DNA of 49,291 nt from Steroidobacteraceae bacterium (GTDB lineage: Bacteria > Pseudomonadota > Gammaproteobacteria > Steroidobacterales > Steroidobacteraceae), in contig JAQSWD010000015.1 of NCBI GenBank assembly GCA_029266835.1, positions 1 to 49,291 of the forward strand, given 5' to 3'. Below, one piece after another: positions 1 to 8,223 of this stretch. The notes beneath the pieces were generated by a model that was not told the DNA's origin, searched no databases, and saw nothing but the letters and a program-made list of their open reading frames with translations. Both the position numbers and the translations under genes were made by a program. Position 1 is the stretch's first letter. Each line of letters opens with the position of its first letter.

Positions 1-1663
1 TAGGCAACTCCTCCCTCAACGCCCTCCGCAAAATCTTCCCCACATTCGTCTTCGGCAAATCATTTCGGAAATACACGTGCTTCGGCACCTTGTACCCCGT
101 CAGCGACTTCTTGCAATGCTCGATCAACTCCTGTTCCGTCAGGCTCTGATTCTTCTTCACCACGAACAACGCAACCACCTCGCCTGACTTCTCGTCCGGC
201 TGCGCGATCGCCGCGGCTTCGAGAACGCCAGGATGCGTCACGGCGACACTCTCCACCTCATTCGGATACACGTTGAATCCGGACACCAGGATCATGTCCT
301 TCTTCCGGTCTTCGATGTAGACGAGCCCTTCCTCGTCGATGCGCCCGATGTCGCCGGTGCGCAGCCAGTCCTTGCCTATCATCACCTGCGCGGTTTCATC
401 CGGACGATTCCAATACCCGGCCATCACCTGTGGCCCGCGCACGCAGATCTCGCCCACCGCGTTGATGCCCAGCTCATTGCCGTCATCGTCGCGGATGCTG
501 ATCTCGGTCGACGGAATAGGCAGGCCGATGGAACCATTGAAGTCCACGCCAGGCTTGTTGATGCACGCCGCGGGTGAAGTCTCCGTGAGTCCCCATGCCT
601 GCGTCAGGATCTTCCCGGTAACTTCCTTCCATCGCTTGGCCACGGCTTCCTGCACGGCCATGCCGCCGCCCAGTGTCACCTTGAGTTCGCTGAAGTCGAC
701 CTTGTCGAATCCGGGTGTATGCAACAGCGCATTGAACAAGGTATTCACGCCGCTGATGAACGTGAACTTGTATTTCTTGAGCTCGGCGACGAACGAAGGG
801 AAATCACGCGGATTGGTGATGAGGATGTTTCGCCAGCCAAGCACCACGAACAGCAGGCAGTTAGCCGTCAACGCGAAGATGTGATACAGCGGTAACGCCG
901 TGATCAGCGTCTGCGGCTCGCGCGGGAATGACGGGTCTATCCACTCCTGCGCCTGTAATACATTCGCCACCATGTTGCCGTGAGTGAGCATGGCGCCCTT
1001 GGCAACTCCGGTGGTGCCGCCGGTGTATTGCAGGAACGCGATGTCATCGTGCCCGAGCTTCACGGGCTGTAGCCGCACCTTGCCGCCTTCCTCGAGCGCC
1101 TGCTTGAACCGCTTTGCACCCGGCAGGTTGTAAGGCTTGACCTGTTTGCGCTTGTGGCGCACGACCAGGTCGACGATCAGTCCCTTGGGGAAGCCCAGCA
1201 TCTCGCCGACGCTGGTCAGCACGATGTGCTTGATGGGCGTGTGCGCCAGAACTTCCTGCAGCACATGCGCGAAGTTCTCGAGGATGACGATGGTGGTGGC
1301 GCCGGAGTCGCTCAGCTGATGCTCCAGCTCGCGCGCGGTGTACAACGGGTTCGTGTTGACCACGGTCAGCCCGGCCCGCAGCGCGCCGTGCACGGCGATG
1401 GGGTACTGCAGGCAATTGGGCATCATGATGGCGACACGGTCGCCCTTCTTGAGCCCGCAGCTGGTCTGCAGGAAGGCGCCGAACTGCGCCGAAAGAATGT
1501 CGAGCTCGCCGTAGGTGAGGGCCTTGCCCATGTTCACGTACGCATCGCGCACCGCGTGGATCGCGAGCCCGCGCTCGATCATCTCCTTGAGCGAGGGGTA
1601 TTCATTTATGTTGATTTCGGGGCGGACGCCGGGCGGATACGACTTGAGCCAATGCTTTTCCAC
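1..1663 (-). CDS. fadD: Long-chain acyl-CoA synthetase (FadD type), 3' end cut by window edge
   Basis: ATP-dependent ligase that activates free fatty acids to acyl-CoA through an acyl-adenylate, feeding beta-oxidation or phospholipid synthesis; probably peripheral at the inner membrane. The reading frame is open from a GTG at 1663 (upstream AGAGGGG as ribosome site) to the edge, 554 codons, close to the usual 560. Visible motifs: the AMP-binding loop YTGGTTGVAKGA near the middle, the WGLTETSP adenine/acyl motif, the WLRTGDIG hinge region and the C-terminal lysine segment LPKTNVGKILRR, which carries the adenylation Lys. Only a few C-terminal residues are missing. It lies 28 bases upstream of the tesA stop on the same strand, so tesA and fadD may be co-transcribed, pairing thioesterase and synthetase. 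Family is secure; chain-length preference cannot be read from sequence. Confidence 0.93.
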   Translation of the reverse strand, partial: MEKHWLKSYPPGVRPEININEYPSLKEMIERGLAIHAVRDAYVNMGKALTYGELDILSAQFGAFLQTSCGLKKGDRVAIMMPNCLQYPIAVHGALRAGLTVVNTNPLYTARELEHQLSDSGATTIVILENFAHVLQEVLAHTPIKHIVLTSVGEMLGFPKGLIVDLVVRHKRKQVKPYNLPGAKRFKQALEEGGKVRLQPVKLGHDDIAFLQYTGGTTGVAKGAMLTHGNMVANVLQAQEWIDPSFPREPQTLITALPLYHIFALTANCLLFVVLGWRNILITNPRDFPSFVAELKKYKFTFISGVNTLFNALLHTPGFDKVDFSELKVTLGGGMAVQEAVAKRWKEVTGKILTQAWGLTETSPAACINKPGVDFNGSIGLPIPSTEISIRDDDGNELGINAVGEICVRGPQVMAGYWNRPDETAQVMIGKDWLRTGDIGRIDEEGLVYIEDRKKDMILVSGFNVYPNEVESVAVTHPGVLEAAAIAQPDEKSGEVVALFVVKKNQSLTEQELIEHCKKSLTGYKVPKHVYFRNDLPKTNVGKILRRALREELP

Positions 1664-1690
1664 GGAGACCCCTCTTGTTCTTCCCGCAGG

Positions 1691-2344
1691 CTAGCCTGCG
1701 GGTTTGCCGGGAGCAACTAGCAGAGGTTTGAGGCCGGGCCAGAGATTCTCGAGCATCCTGGGCTGGCCCTTGGCATTGGGATGGATGCCGTCGTCCTGCA
1801 TGAGTTCGGGCTTGAGCGCGACCTCGTCGAGCAGGAAGGGGACGAGGGGAATCGAGTTGGCCTTGGCGAGTTCGCCGAACAGCTCGCGGAATTCCTGCGC
1901 GTACCGGGCGCCGTAGTTAGGCGGGATCATCATTCCGACCAGCAGCACCTTGGCGCGCGCCTCGCGCGCGAGGGTGAGCGTGCGCTGCAGATTCTGCCGG
2001 CTGGCCGCCAGCGGCAGGCCGCGAAGGCCGTCGTTGCCGCCGAGCTCGACTATCACAATCTCGGGTTTGTGTAACTCCAGCACGCGAGGCAGGCGGCTGA
2101 CGCCACCCTGGGTGGTTTCGCCGGTCACGCTGGCATTGACCACCTTGTAACCGTACCCTTCAGCGGCAAGTCGCTGCGAAAGCAGGCTGACCCAGCCCTC
2201 CTGCACCTTGATGCCGTAGCCGGCGCTCAGACTGTCGCCGAGCACGACTATGGTGCGGGTCCTGGCGCCTTGCGCGCCGGCGGGCGTCGCCAGCGTCAGC
2301 GCAGACACGAGCCCAATCAACAGGATTCTGATGAGCGTACTCAA
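1691..2344 (-). CDS. tesA: Periplasmic acyl-CoA thioesterase I / lysophospholipase L1 (SGNH hydrolase)
   Basis: Esterase that cleaves acyl thioesters and lysophospholipids. From the TTG at 2344 the protein has 217 residues: a signal peptide (about 1-25, hydrophobic RILLIGLVSALTLA then PAGA-Q), then the SGNH blocks GDSLSAG (Ser38), the block III Asn in LGGND (Asn104) and DGIHPN (Asp185, His188), all intact. I prefer TTG 2344 because GAGG lies nine bases before it and the signal peptide then begins cleanly; GTG 2359 is the alternative. An in-frame extension up to 2509 exists but lies over the divergent ATPase gene. Divergent tesA / ybbA / ybbP order is a known enterobacterial arrangement. The 5' ends of tesA and the ABC gene overlap by about 14 bases, so each promoter must lie inside the other gene. 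Confidence 0.92.
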   Translation of the reverse strand: MSTLIRILLIGLVSALTLATPAGAQGARTRTIVVLGDSLSAGYGIKVQEGWVSLLSQRLAAEGYGYKVVNASVTGETTQGGVSRLPRVLELHKPEIVIVELGGNDGLRGLPLAASRQNLQRTLTLAREARAKVLLVGMMIPPNYGARYAQEFRELFGELAKANSIPLVPFLLDEVALKPELMQDDGIHPNAKGQPRMLENLWPGLKPLLVAPGKPAG

Positions 2345-2993
2345 AGCCGAAAGCCTCACAAAAAAGGTTACCAGTCCCGAAGGCATGCTGACCATCGTGA
2401 ACGATGTGTCGTTGGACATCGCCGCGGGTGAATCAGTTGCCATTGTCGGTGCATCCGGCGCCGGAAAATCCACGTTGTTGGCGCTGCTGGCCGGGCTCGA
2501 CTCACCCACCTCGGGCCGGGTGACACTGGCCGGCGCGGATCTTACGGCTTTGGACGAGGACGGGCGGGCGCGGTTGCGGGCCGAGCGGGTCGGATTCGTC
2601 TTTCAGTCCTTCCACCTGGTGCCGTCGTTGACGGCGCTGGAAAACGTGATGCTTCCGCTGGAACTGGCCGGGCGCCGCGACGCTCGCGCCGCCGCCCAGG
2701 AAACCCTGGGCCGCGTGGGCCTTGCGCAGCGCACGGGTCACTACCCACGCCAACTGTCAGGCGGCGAGCAGCAGCGCGTGGCGCTGGCGCGCGCCTTCGT
2801 CACCAGGCCGGCCGTGCTGTTCGCGGACGAACCCACGGGAAATCTCGACACCAACACCGGTGAGAAAATCGTCTCCCTGTTGTTCGATCTGAACTCGCAA
2901 TCGCTTACCACGCTGGTGCTGGTGACCCACGACCGCGCGGTAGCCGCGCGTTGCGGGCGCCTGCTGCAGATGGACTCGGGAATGCTCAAGTAG
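2331..2993 (+). CDS. ybbA: ABC transporter ATP-binding protein, YbbA/LolD type
   Basis: ATPase subunit (220 residues) of a MacB/LolCDE-like mechanotransmission ABC system. Walker A GASGAGKST at 40-48, signature LSGGEQQ at 142, Walker B VLFADE at 162-167 followed by PTGNLD, and switch His200 in VTHD. The start is ATG 2331, preceded by AGGA; the frame extends 27 codons upstream to 2250, but those codons are antisense to the TesA signal peptide and are not conserved-looking. The permease gene follows after four bases, so the pair forms one unit. The physiological cargo of YbbA-YbbP is not settled; the tight link with TesA suggests handling of acylated or hydrophobic molecules at the inner membrane. 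This last point is inference. Confidence 0.93.
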   Translation: MSVLKAESLTKKVTSPEGMLTIVNDVSLDIAAGESVAIVGASGAGKSTLLALLAGLDSPTSGRVTLAGADLTALDEDGRARLRAERVGFVFQSFHLVPSLTALENVMLPLELAGRRDARAAAQETLGRVGLAQRTGHYPRQLSGGEQQRVALARAFVTRPAVLFADEPTGNLDTNTGEKIVSLLFDLNSQSLTTLVLVTHDRAVAARCGRLLQMDSGMLK

Positions 2994-2997
2994 CGCC

Positions 2998-5487
2998 ATG
3001 AAAGCACTGGCCCTGGCAATGCGCATGCTGATGCGCGAATGGAAATCCGGCGAGCTGGGCGTGCTGGTGCTGGCGATCACGGTCGCGGTATCGGCGCTCA
3101 CGGGCGTGGGCTTCCTGGTGGACCGCATCGGCATCGCCGTGGACAACCAGGCGGGCGAGGTGCTCGCCGCCGACGTGGTGCTCGAGTCGGGCCAGGTGAT
3201 GGATGACAAGGCCGTCGACGAAGCCAAACGCCGCGGCCTGCGGACGGCGCGGAAAACCGGCCTGTTCAGCGTCGTTTTCAATGGGGACGCGAGTCAGCTG
3301 AGTTCGTTGCGCGCCGTCTCGGCGGAATATCCGCTGCGCGGCCAGGTAAAGCTGTCCGATCAGCCCTTCGGCAACCCCGAGTTCGCCACAGGCATCCCCG
3401 CGCGCGGCGAGGTGTGGCCGGAGTCGCGCCTGGCCGCGGCGCTGGGCGCGAACGTGGGCACGCAGCTCAACATCGGCGCGTCGACCTTCCGGGTCTCACG
3501 CATCCTGATCAGCCGTCCGGATCAGGGCGCCACTTTTCTCGAGCTGGCGCCCAGCCTCGTCATGAACGAGGAAGACCTGCCTGCCACCGACCTCATCCAG
3601 CCCGGAAGCCGTCTGCGGCGCGCGCAATTGTTCGCGGGCGAACGAAGCGAAATTGCCGATTTCAAGAAATGGCTCGAGACCAACAAGAAACCCAATGAGG
3701 AAATCGAAGACGTCGAGGACTCGGCGCCGCAGATCAAATCCGCCATCGATCGCTCGGCGCGTTTCCTTCGTATCGCGAGCCTGGTGGCGGTGCTCCTGTG
3801 CGCCATCGCGGTGGCCATGGCGGCGCGCCGTTACGTGCAGCGCCATCTCGACTCGGTGGCGCTGTTGAAGACGCTCGGCGCCACGCGCGGCTTCGTCCTC
3901 ACCGTCAGCCTCTCGCAGCTGGTGGTGATTGGCCTCTCGGCCGCGATCCTCGGCTCGCTGATCGGCTTCGTGACTCAATCCTGGCTGGTCCAGCTTCTTT
4001 CGGGCTGGTTGCGTGGCGACCTGCCGCCGCCGGGCCTGGCACCGCTGGGTGTGGGCTTCCTCACCGCCATCGCCGTGCTGGGCGGCTGCGCGCTGCCGCC
4101 GCTGCTGCAGCTCTCGCGCACGCCCGCCTTGCGAGTGCTTCGCCGGGACGTGGGTCCGCCGCCGCCCATGGTCATCCTCGCCTTCGGCCCCGCGGTGCTG
4201 GCCATCGCCTTCCTGATCTGGTGGGTGATGCGCGACGTGAAGGTGTTCGCGGCATTCACAGTCGGGCTTGCGGCATTCGTGCTGGTGGTCGCCGTGGCCG
4301 GGTGGCTGCTGGTCAAGCTAACTACCCGCCTGCGCGGCGGCGTCGGTGTCTCCTGGCGCTATGGCATCGCCAACCTCGGGCGGCGCCGCACCGAGAGCAT
4401 CGTGCAGCTGTCCGCGTTCGCGCTGGGCATCATGATGCTGCTGGTGCTCACCGTGGTGCGCAACGATCTGCTGGGCGACTGGCGCCGCAGCCTGCCGGCC
4501 GACACGCCCAACTTCTTCTTCATCAACATCCCGTCCGACGAGAGCCGGGAATTCGCCACGTTCCTCGAGGAACGCGGCGCCGAAGAGGTGCGCGTGCGTC
4601 CAATGGTTCGCGCGCGCATGACGCACATCAACGGCAAGGCGGTCGAGGACATCCAGTTCGAGACGCAGCGCGGCCGTGGCTTCGCGAACCGCGACCAGAA
4701 CATCACCTGGAGTGGCGAGCTCAACCGCGACAACGAGATCACGGCCGGCAAGTGGTTCTCCGCCGAAGACGCCGGCAAGCCGCTGGTCTCGGTGTCCACG
4801 GAGTACTTCGAGGAACTCAAGCTCAAGCTCGGCGACACGCTCACGTTCGACGTCGCCGGAGAGACGCAGACGGCCGCGGTTTCGAGCGTGCGCAAGGTGA
4901 AGTGGGACAGCTTCCAGCCCAACTTCTTCCTCATCTTCGCGCCCGGCCTGCTCGACGGCACGCAAGGCACGTACATGACGGCCGTGCACATGGACGCGCG
5001 CAACCCGAAGACCATCGGCGACCTGGTGCGGCGTTTTCCCAGCGTGTCGGTGTTCAACGTGGACGATCTGCTGGCGCAGGTGCGCTCGGTCATCGACAAG
5101 GCGCTGGCCGCGGTGCAGAGCGTCTTCCTGTTCACGCTGATGGCCGGCCTCGTGGTGCTCATCGCGGCGGTGCAGGCCAGCCGCGACGAGCGCCGCTACG
5201 AAAGCGCCATGTTGCGCACACTGGGTGCGCGCCGGGGCACGGTGCTCAAGGGCCTGCTGTCCGAATTCGCGATGCTGGGCGTGCTCTCCGGCACGTTGGC
5301 CGCGACGGGCGCCTCCATCGCCGGCATGTACATCGCGCGCAAGGTGCTGCAGATTCCTTACGAATTCGATCCCTGGGTCTGGTTCTACGGACTCGTGGGT
5401 GGAGGTTTGTTGGTGTGCGTCGCAGGCTGGCTGGCCACCCGATCCGTGGTCAACCAGCCGCCTCTGCTCACGCTTCGAGGTGCCTGA
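2998..5487 (+). CDS. ybbP: FtsX-like ABC permease, YbbP type
   Basis: Inner-membrane permease of 829 residues, partner of the preceding ATPase. It has the duplicated FtsX architecture expected of YbbP: an N-terminal membrane segment (about 18-40), a periplasmic domain, a first FtsX core around 260-370 with the coupling stretch DSVALLKTLGATRGFVL, further membrane segments around 395-450, a second large periplasmic domain, and a C-terminal FtsX core around 700-829 with the matching stretch YESAMLRTLGARRGTVL. Both coupling stretches should contact the ATPase. The stop codon overlaps the next ATG (TGATG), so the metallophosphoesterase is translationally coupled. Length agrees with the family. Confidence 0.92.
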   Translation: MKALALAMRMLMREWKSGELGVLVLAITVAVSALTGVGFLVDRIGIAVDNQAGEVLAADVVLESGQVMDDKAVDEAKRRGLRTARKTGLFSVVFNGDASQLSSLRAVSAEYPLRGQVKLSDQPFGNPEFATGIPARGEVWPESRLAAALGANVGTQLNIGASTFRVSRILISRPDQGATFLELAPSLVMNEEDLPATDLIQPGSRLRRAQLFAGERSEIADFKKWLETNKKPNEEIEDVEDSAPQIKSAIDRSARFLRIASLVAVLLCAIAVAMAARRYVQRHLDSVALLKTLGATRGFVLTVSLSQLVVIGLSAAILGSLIGFVTQSWLVQLLSGWLRGDLPPPGLAPLGVGFLTAIAVLGGCALPPLLQLSRTPALRVLRRDVGPPPPMVILAFGPAVLAIAFLIWWVMRDVKVFAAFTVGLAAFVLVVAVAGWLLVKLTTRLRGGVGVSWRYGIANLGRRRTESIVQLSAFALGIMMLLVLTVVRNDLLGDWRRSLPADTPNFFFINIPSDESREFATFLEERGAEEVRVRPMVRARMTHINGKAVEDIQFETQRGRGFANRDQNITWSGELNRDNEITAGKWFSAEDAGKPLVSVSTEYFEELKLKLGDTLTFDVAGETQTAAVSSVRKVKWDSFQPNFFLIFAPGLLDGTQGTYMTAVHMDARNPKTIGDLVRRFPSVSVFNVDDLLAQVRSVIDKALAAVQSVFLFTLMAGLVVLIAAVQASRDERRYESAMLRTLGARRGTVLKGLLSEFAMLGVLSGTLAATGASIAGMYIARKVLQIPYEFDPWVWFYGLVGGGLLVCVAGWLATRSVVNQPPLLTLRGA

Positions 5488-7154
5488 TGGCGAATGAAAA
5501 TGGGCCGCGCAAGCGTTCCATGGTCGGGTGGTACGACCCGCGGGTCCTCGCGCATTCGGGGTACAAGGTCGCCATCGCCAATGTCTTCGGCCGTCACTCC
5601 GACACGCGGCTCATCGAGGCACTGGCCAGCCAGCCGCAGAGCGAGTTCGACTATTCGCAGTCGGTGACGCCGGCAGAAGGCGATTTCTGGCTGGATTACG
5701 CCGCCGACATCGGCGATGGATGGAATGCCACCTACGCGGTGGCGGATGCCATCGCGCGGCCCGAACTGAAGCTCGAGCACGAAGGGCGGCTGGAAACCAC
5801 GCATTCCGGCAAGGTGCTGGTCTTCGGCGGGGACGAGGTCTATCCCTATCCCTCGCGCAACGAATACGAAGTGCGCACGGAGACGCCGTACCGGCTGGCG
5901 TTCGCCGGCCGCGCTCGTCCCGACCTGTACGCGATTCCGGGCAACCACGACTGGTACGACAGCCTCGTGGCGTTTTCGCGCACCTTCTGCCGGCCCGAGC
6001 GTGGCTTCGCCGGTTGCGCCACGAAGCAGACCCGCAGCTACTTCGCCCTCAAACTACCCGCCAACTGGTGGCTGCTGGCCATCGACCTGCAGCTGGGCGC
6101 CGATCTCGACGAACCCCAGGTGCAGTACTTCCAGAAAGTCGCGGAACGCATGGATGCCGGGGCGCGGCTGATCTTCTGCGTACCCGAGCCGCGGTGGATT
6201 CTCGAGGACGCCTATCCACAGCACAGCAGTTATGACGAGCGGTCGAGCACGCGCTTCCTCGAGGAGCAGGTGTTCAAGCGCCAGGCGCGTGTATTCCTCA
6301 CGGGCGACCTGCATTTCTACAAGCGCCACGAGAATGCCGAAGGCGTGCAGAAGATCACGGCCGGCGGCGGGGGCGCCTTCCTGCATCCCACGCATGCGCC
6401 GAAGACGCGGATGCTGCGCAATGGATTCGTTCAGCGCGCGGCCTATCCCGACGAAAAGACTTCCGCGCGGCTTTCGTGGCGCAATTTCCTGTTCCCGCTG
6501 CTGAACCCCAAGTCCGGCTGGCTGTACGCGTTCCTGTACGCGATGTCAGCTTGGCTGGCGTCGGCCAGCCTGGAAGCCGCCGACGTCATCGATCTGCCCA
6601 CTGCCTGGCAGGCCGCGATTCTCGCGTCCATTCGTGACCCGCTGAACGGCATGTGGCTGGTGGCCATTGTCGGTGGTTTCATTTTCTTCACCGACACGCA
6701 CGTGCGATCGTGGCGCATCCTCGGTGGCGCGTTTCACGCGGTCATGCACCTGGCCGCGGCTTTCATGGTGGGCTGGCTGGCGTTGTTGCTGACGACGCGC
6801 GGATTCGACCTGGGCTACGGCACCATCAGCCAGCTGCTGCTGTCGGGCGTCATCACCTTCACGCTCGGCGGGCCGGTGGGGGCGTTCATCCTGGGCGTCT
6901 ATCTATTCGTCTCGATCCGCGTCTTCGGCCGCCACAACAACGAGGCGTTCTCGGCATTGCGCATCGCCGATTACAAGCATTGGCTTCGCCTGCGCATCGA
7001 TGCGGACGGCGTGCTGACCATTTTCGCGATCGCATTGGACCGTGTGCCGCGACGCTGGCGCGCCGCGACCCGCAACGGCGAGGCCACGCAGGAATCCGTG
7101 GACGCGCGCGCGAGCGCGCCCAGGGTCATCGACAGGGTTGAAGTGCGGCCCTAG
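5487..7154 (+). CDS. Metallophosphoesterase with C-terminal membrane domain
   Basis: A 555-residue protein. The N-terminal half is a calcineurin-like phosphoesterase: DIGDGWN (74-80) in the position of the first metal motif, GGDEVYP (114-120), the diagnostic GNHD (152-155) and GDLHFYKRH (273-281). The typical N-terminal DxH motif is not obvious; DIGDGWN probably replaces it. The C-terminal half (about 335-500) holds four or five hydrophobic segments, so the enzyme is tethered to the inner membrane. It starts on the base that ends ybbP (TGATG), which makes it a third member of the ybbA-ybbP unit. The substrate is unknown; phospholipid or isoprenoid phosphates would suit the context, but this is inference. 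Confidence 0.82.
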   Translation: MANENGPRKRSMVGWYDPRVLAHSGYKVAIANVFGRHSDTRLIEALASQPQSEFDYSQSVTPAEGDFWLDYAADIGDGWNATYAVADAIARPELKLEHEGRLETTHSGKVLVFGGDEVYPYPSRNEYEVRTETPYRLAFAGRARPDLYAIPGNHDWYDSLVAFSRTFCRPERGFAGCATKQTRSYFALKLPANWWLLAIDLQLGADLDEPQVQYFQKVAERMDAGARLIFCVPEPRWILEDAYPQHSSYDERSSTRFLEEQVFKRQARVFLTGDLHFYKRHENAEGVQKITAGGGGAFLHPTHAPKTRMLRNGFVQRAAYPDEKTSARLSWRNFLFPLLNPKSGWLYAFLYAMSAWLASASLEAADVIDLPTAWQAAILASIRDPLNGMWLVAIVGGFIFFTDTHVRSWRILGGAFHAVMHLAAAFMVGWLALLLTTRGFDLGYGTISQLLLSGVITFTLGGPVGAFILGVYLFVSIRVFGRHNNEAFSALRIADYKHWLRLRIDADGVLTIFAIALDRVPRRWRAATRNGEATQESVDARASAPRVIDRVEVRP

Positions 7155-7160
7155 GGCCGG

Positions 7161-7952
7161 TCAGCGGGCAACGGCTACCTTGAACCAGGCCACCGGAATG
7201 GCCTCGCGGCGCATCGTGAGCCCTTCGATGGTCACCAGATAGTTGCCGGGGCCAAAAGCCCCTGCATTCAATGACAGTCTCAGGTGGCCGTTCGAATCCT
7301 TTTCCATCGAGTCGATGACCGCCACGCGGCCTTGATCGACGCGGTCGAACGACACACGAAACGCGGAATTACGCGCCCAGGAGAGATCCACCTTCATTTC
7401 CGCGAACTCGCCGTGCCGTATGGTGAGCGTCGATCCGGACGGCGGACCATTGCGCGCGGGATTCACGACAATCGTGCGCTTGAGCGTCGACGGCGCGATC
7501 GGCCGGTCGATGTTCTCCTGCGCCTGCCGGGCGATGGTGGTATTGCGGGCCGAAACCTGCATGGCCAGCACGGCGCACACGATGAGAGCGACCGCTGCCA
7601 CCGCGGCGGCGCCCAGGCTGAAAGCCGGCTTCTCCCAGAATTTTTTTGGCTTTTCCGTCCAAGGTTCGGCCACCCCGGCCGCGTCCAACAGACGCAGACC
7701 CGCGTTGACCTTGTCGGCCAGCCCGAGCTCGTCGATGAGCTGCGGACGCGATCGGATCAGCTTTTCGAAATCGGTGACGCCCTTGGGCGGCAGGCGGCCG
7801 GCGAGGTAGCGCTCGATGATCTGGTTCTTGATGATGAATTCACGATCCATCGGAACCACAGGCGATGGCAGCGACAAGCCCGGATTCGCGGGCGTACCGA
7901 TGCCGGGCGTCGGGTTCACACCAGAGGATTCACTACGATTCGTGGCTTCCAT
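7161..7952 (-). CDS. Single-pass membrane protein, anti-sigma-factor-like N-terminus, unknown function
   Basis: From ATG 7952 the product has 263 residues. A polar, Pro-rich start (1-35) leads into a cytoplasmic helix region (about 36-95) with IERYLAGRLPPKGVTDFEKLI, resembling the short helical domain at the start of many anti-sigma-like membrane proteins. One membrane segment (about 111-133) follows, then a periplasmic beta-rich domain (about 155-263) with repeated charged strands. No sigma factor gene adjoins it, so a role in anti-sigma signalling is a guess. The ribosome site is weak (GAGAAG); Met35 (MDREFIIK) is an alternative start. The stop lies six bases after the convergent metallophosphoesterase stop. 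Confidence 0.6.
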   Translation of the reverse strand: MEATNRSESSGVNPTPGIGTPANPGLSLPSPVVPMDREFIIKNQIIERYLAGRLPPKGVTDFEKLIRSRPQLIDELGLADKVNAGLRLLDAAGVAEPWTEKPKKFWEKPAFSLGAAAVAAVALIVCAVLAMQVSARNTTIARQAQENIDRPIAPSTLKRTIVVNPARNGPPSGSTLTIRHGEFAEMKVDLSWARNSAFRVSFDRVDQGRVAVIDSMEKDSNGHLRLSLNAGAFGPGNYLVTIEGLTMRREAIPVAWFKVAVAR

Positions 7953-8109
7953 CTTGGCTCGACTTCTCGCACTTTCGACACAACAGACCGGATTCGCCGA
8001 AGGAACGCCAAGCGCCATTCGGGCCGGAATCCGCCATAGCTCCTGCAGGATCGCACGCGCGTATGCTGCGATGGTTATGTCCGGGGGCCGTTGTGCCGCT
8101 TCACATTCC

Positions 8110-8181
8110 CGGCATGGGTTCCTGGCACCCCTGCGACGTGGTTCGCAGTTTGATGGTGCCGATCGCCCGGAACCCATGCCG
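8110..8181. repeat. Long inverted repeat in the 271-base divergent gap
   Basis: Perfect 13-base arms, CGGCATGGGTTCC (8110-8122) and its complement at 8169-8181, enclose a second inner pair, GGCACC (8124-8129) and GGTGCC (8155-8160). The folded RNA would be a two-stage hairpin with an asymmetric bulge of one base against eight. It sits 43-114 bases upstream of the DUF4139 start, in the leader or promoter zone. No T-run follows, so it does not look like a terminator. It could be a protein-binding dyad, a leader structure or a degenerate repeat element. The rest of the gap (7953-8109) shows nothing I can name. Confidence 0.6.
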
Positions 8182-8223
8182 CAGCGCAAACGTCCAAATT
8201 GAAGCTACGAACGAGGTAATCGA

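Noticed and set aside
3798-7154. A single 1118-codon open frame
   Set aside because: The first 563 codons lie in another frame of ybbP and read as Arg/Ala-rich nonsense; the real protein starts at 5487.
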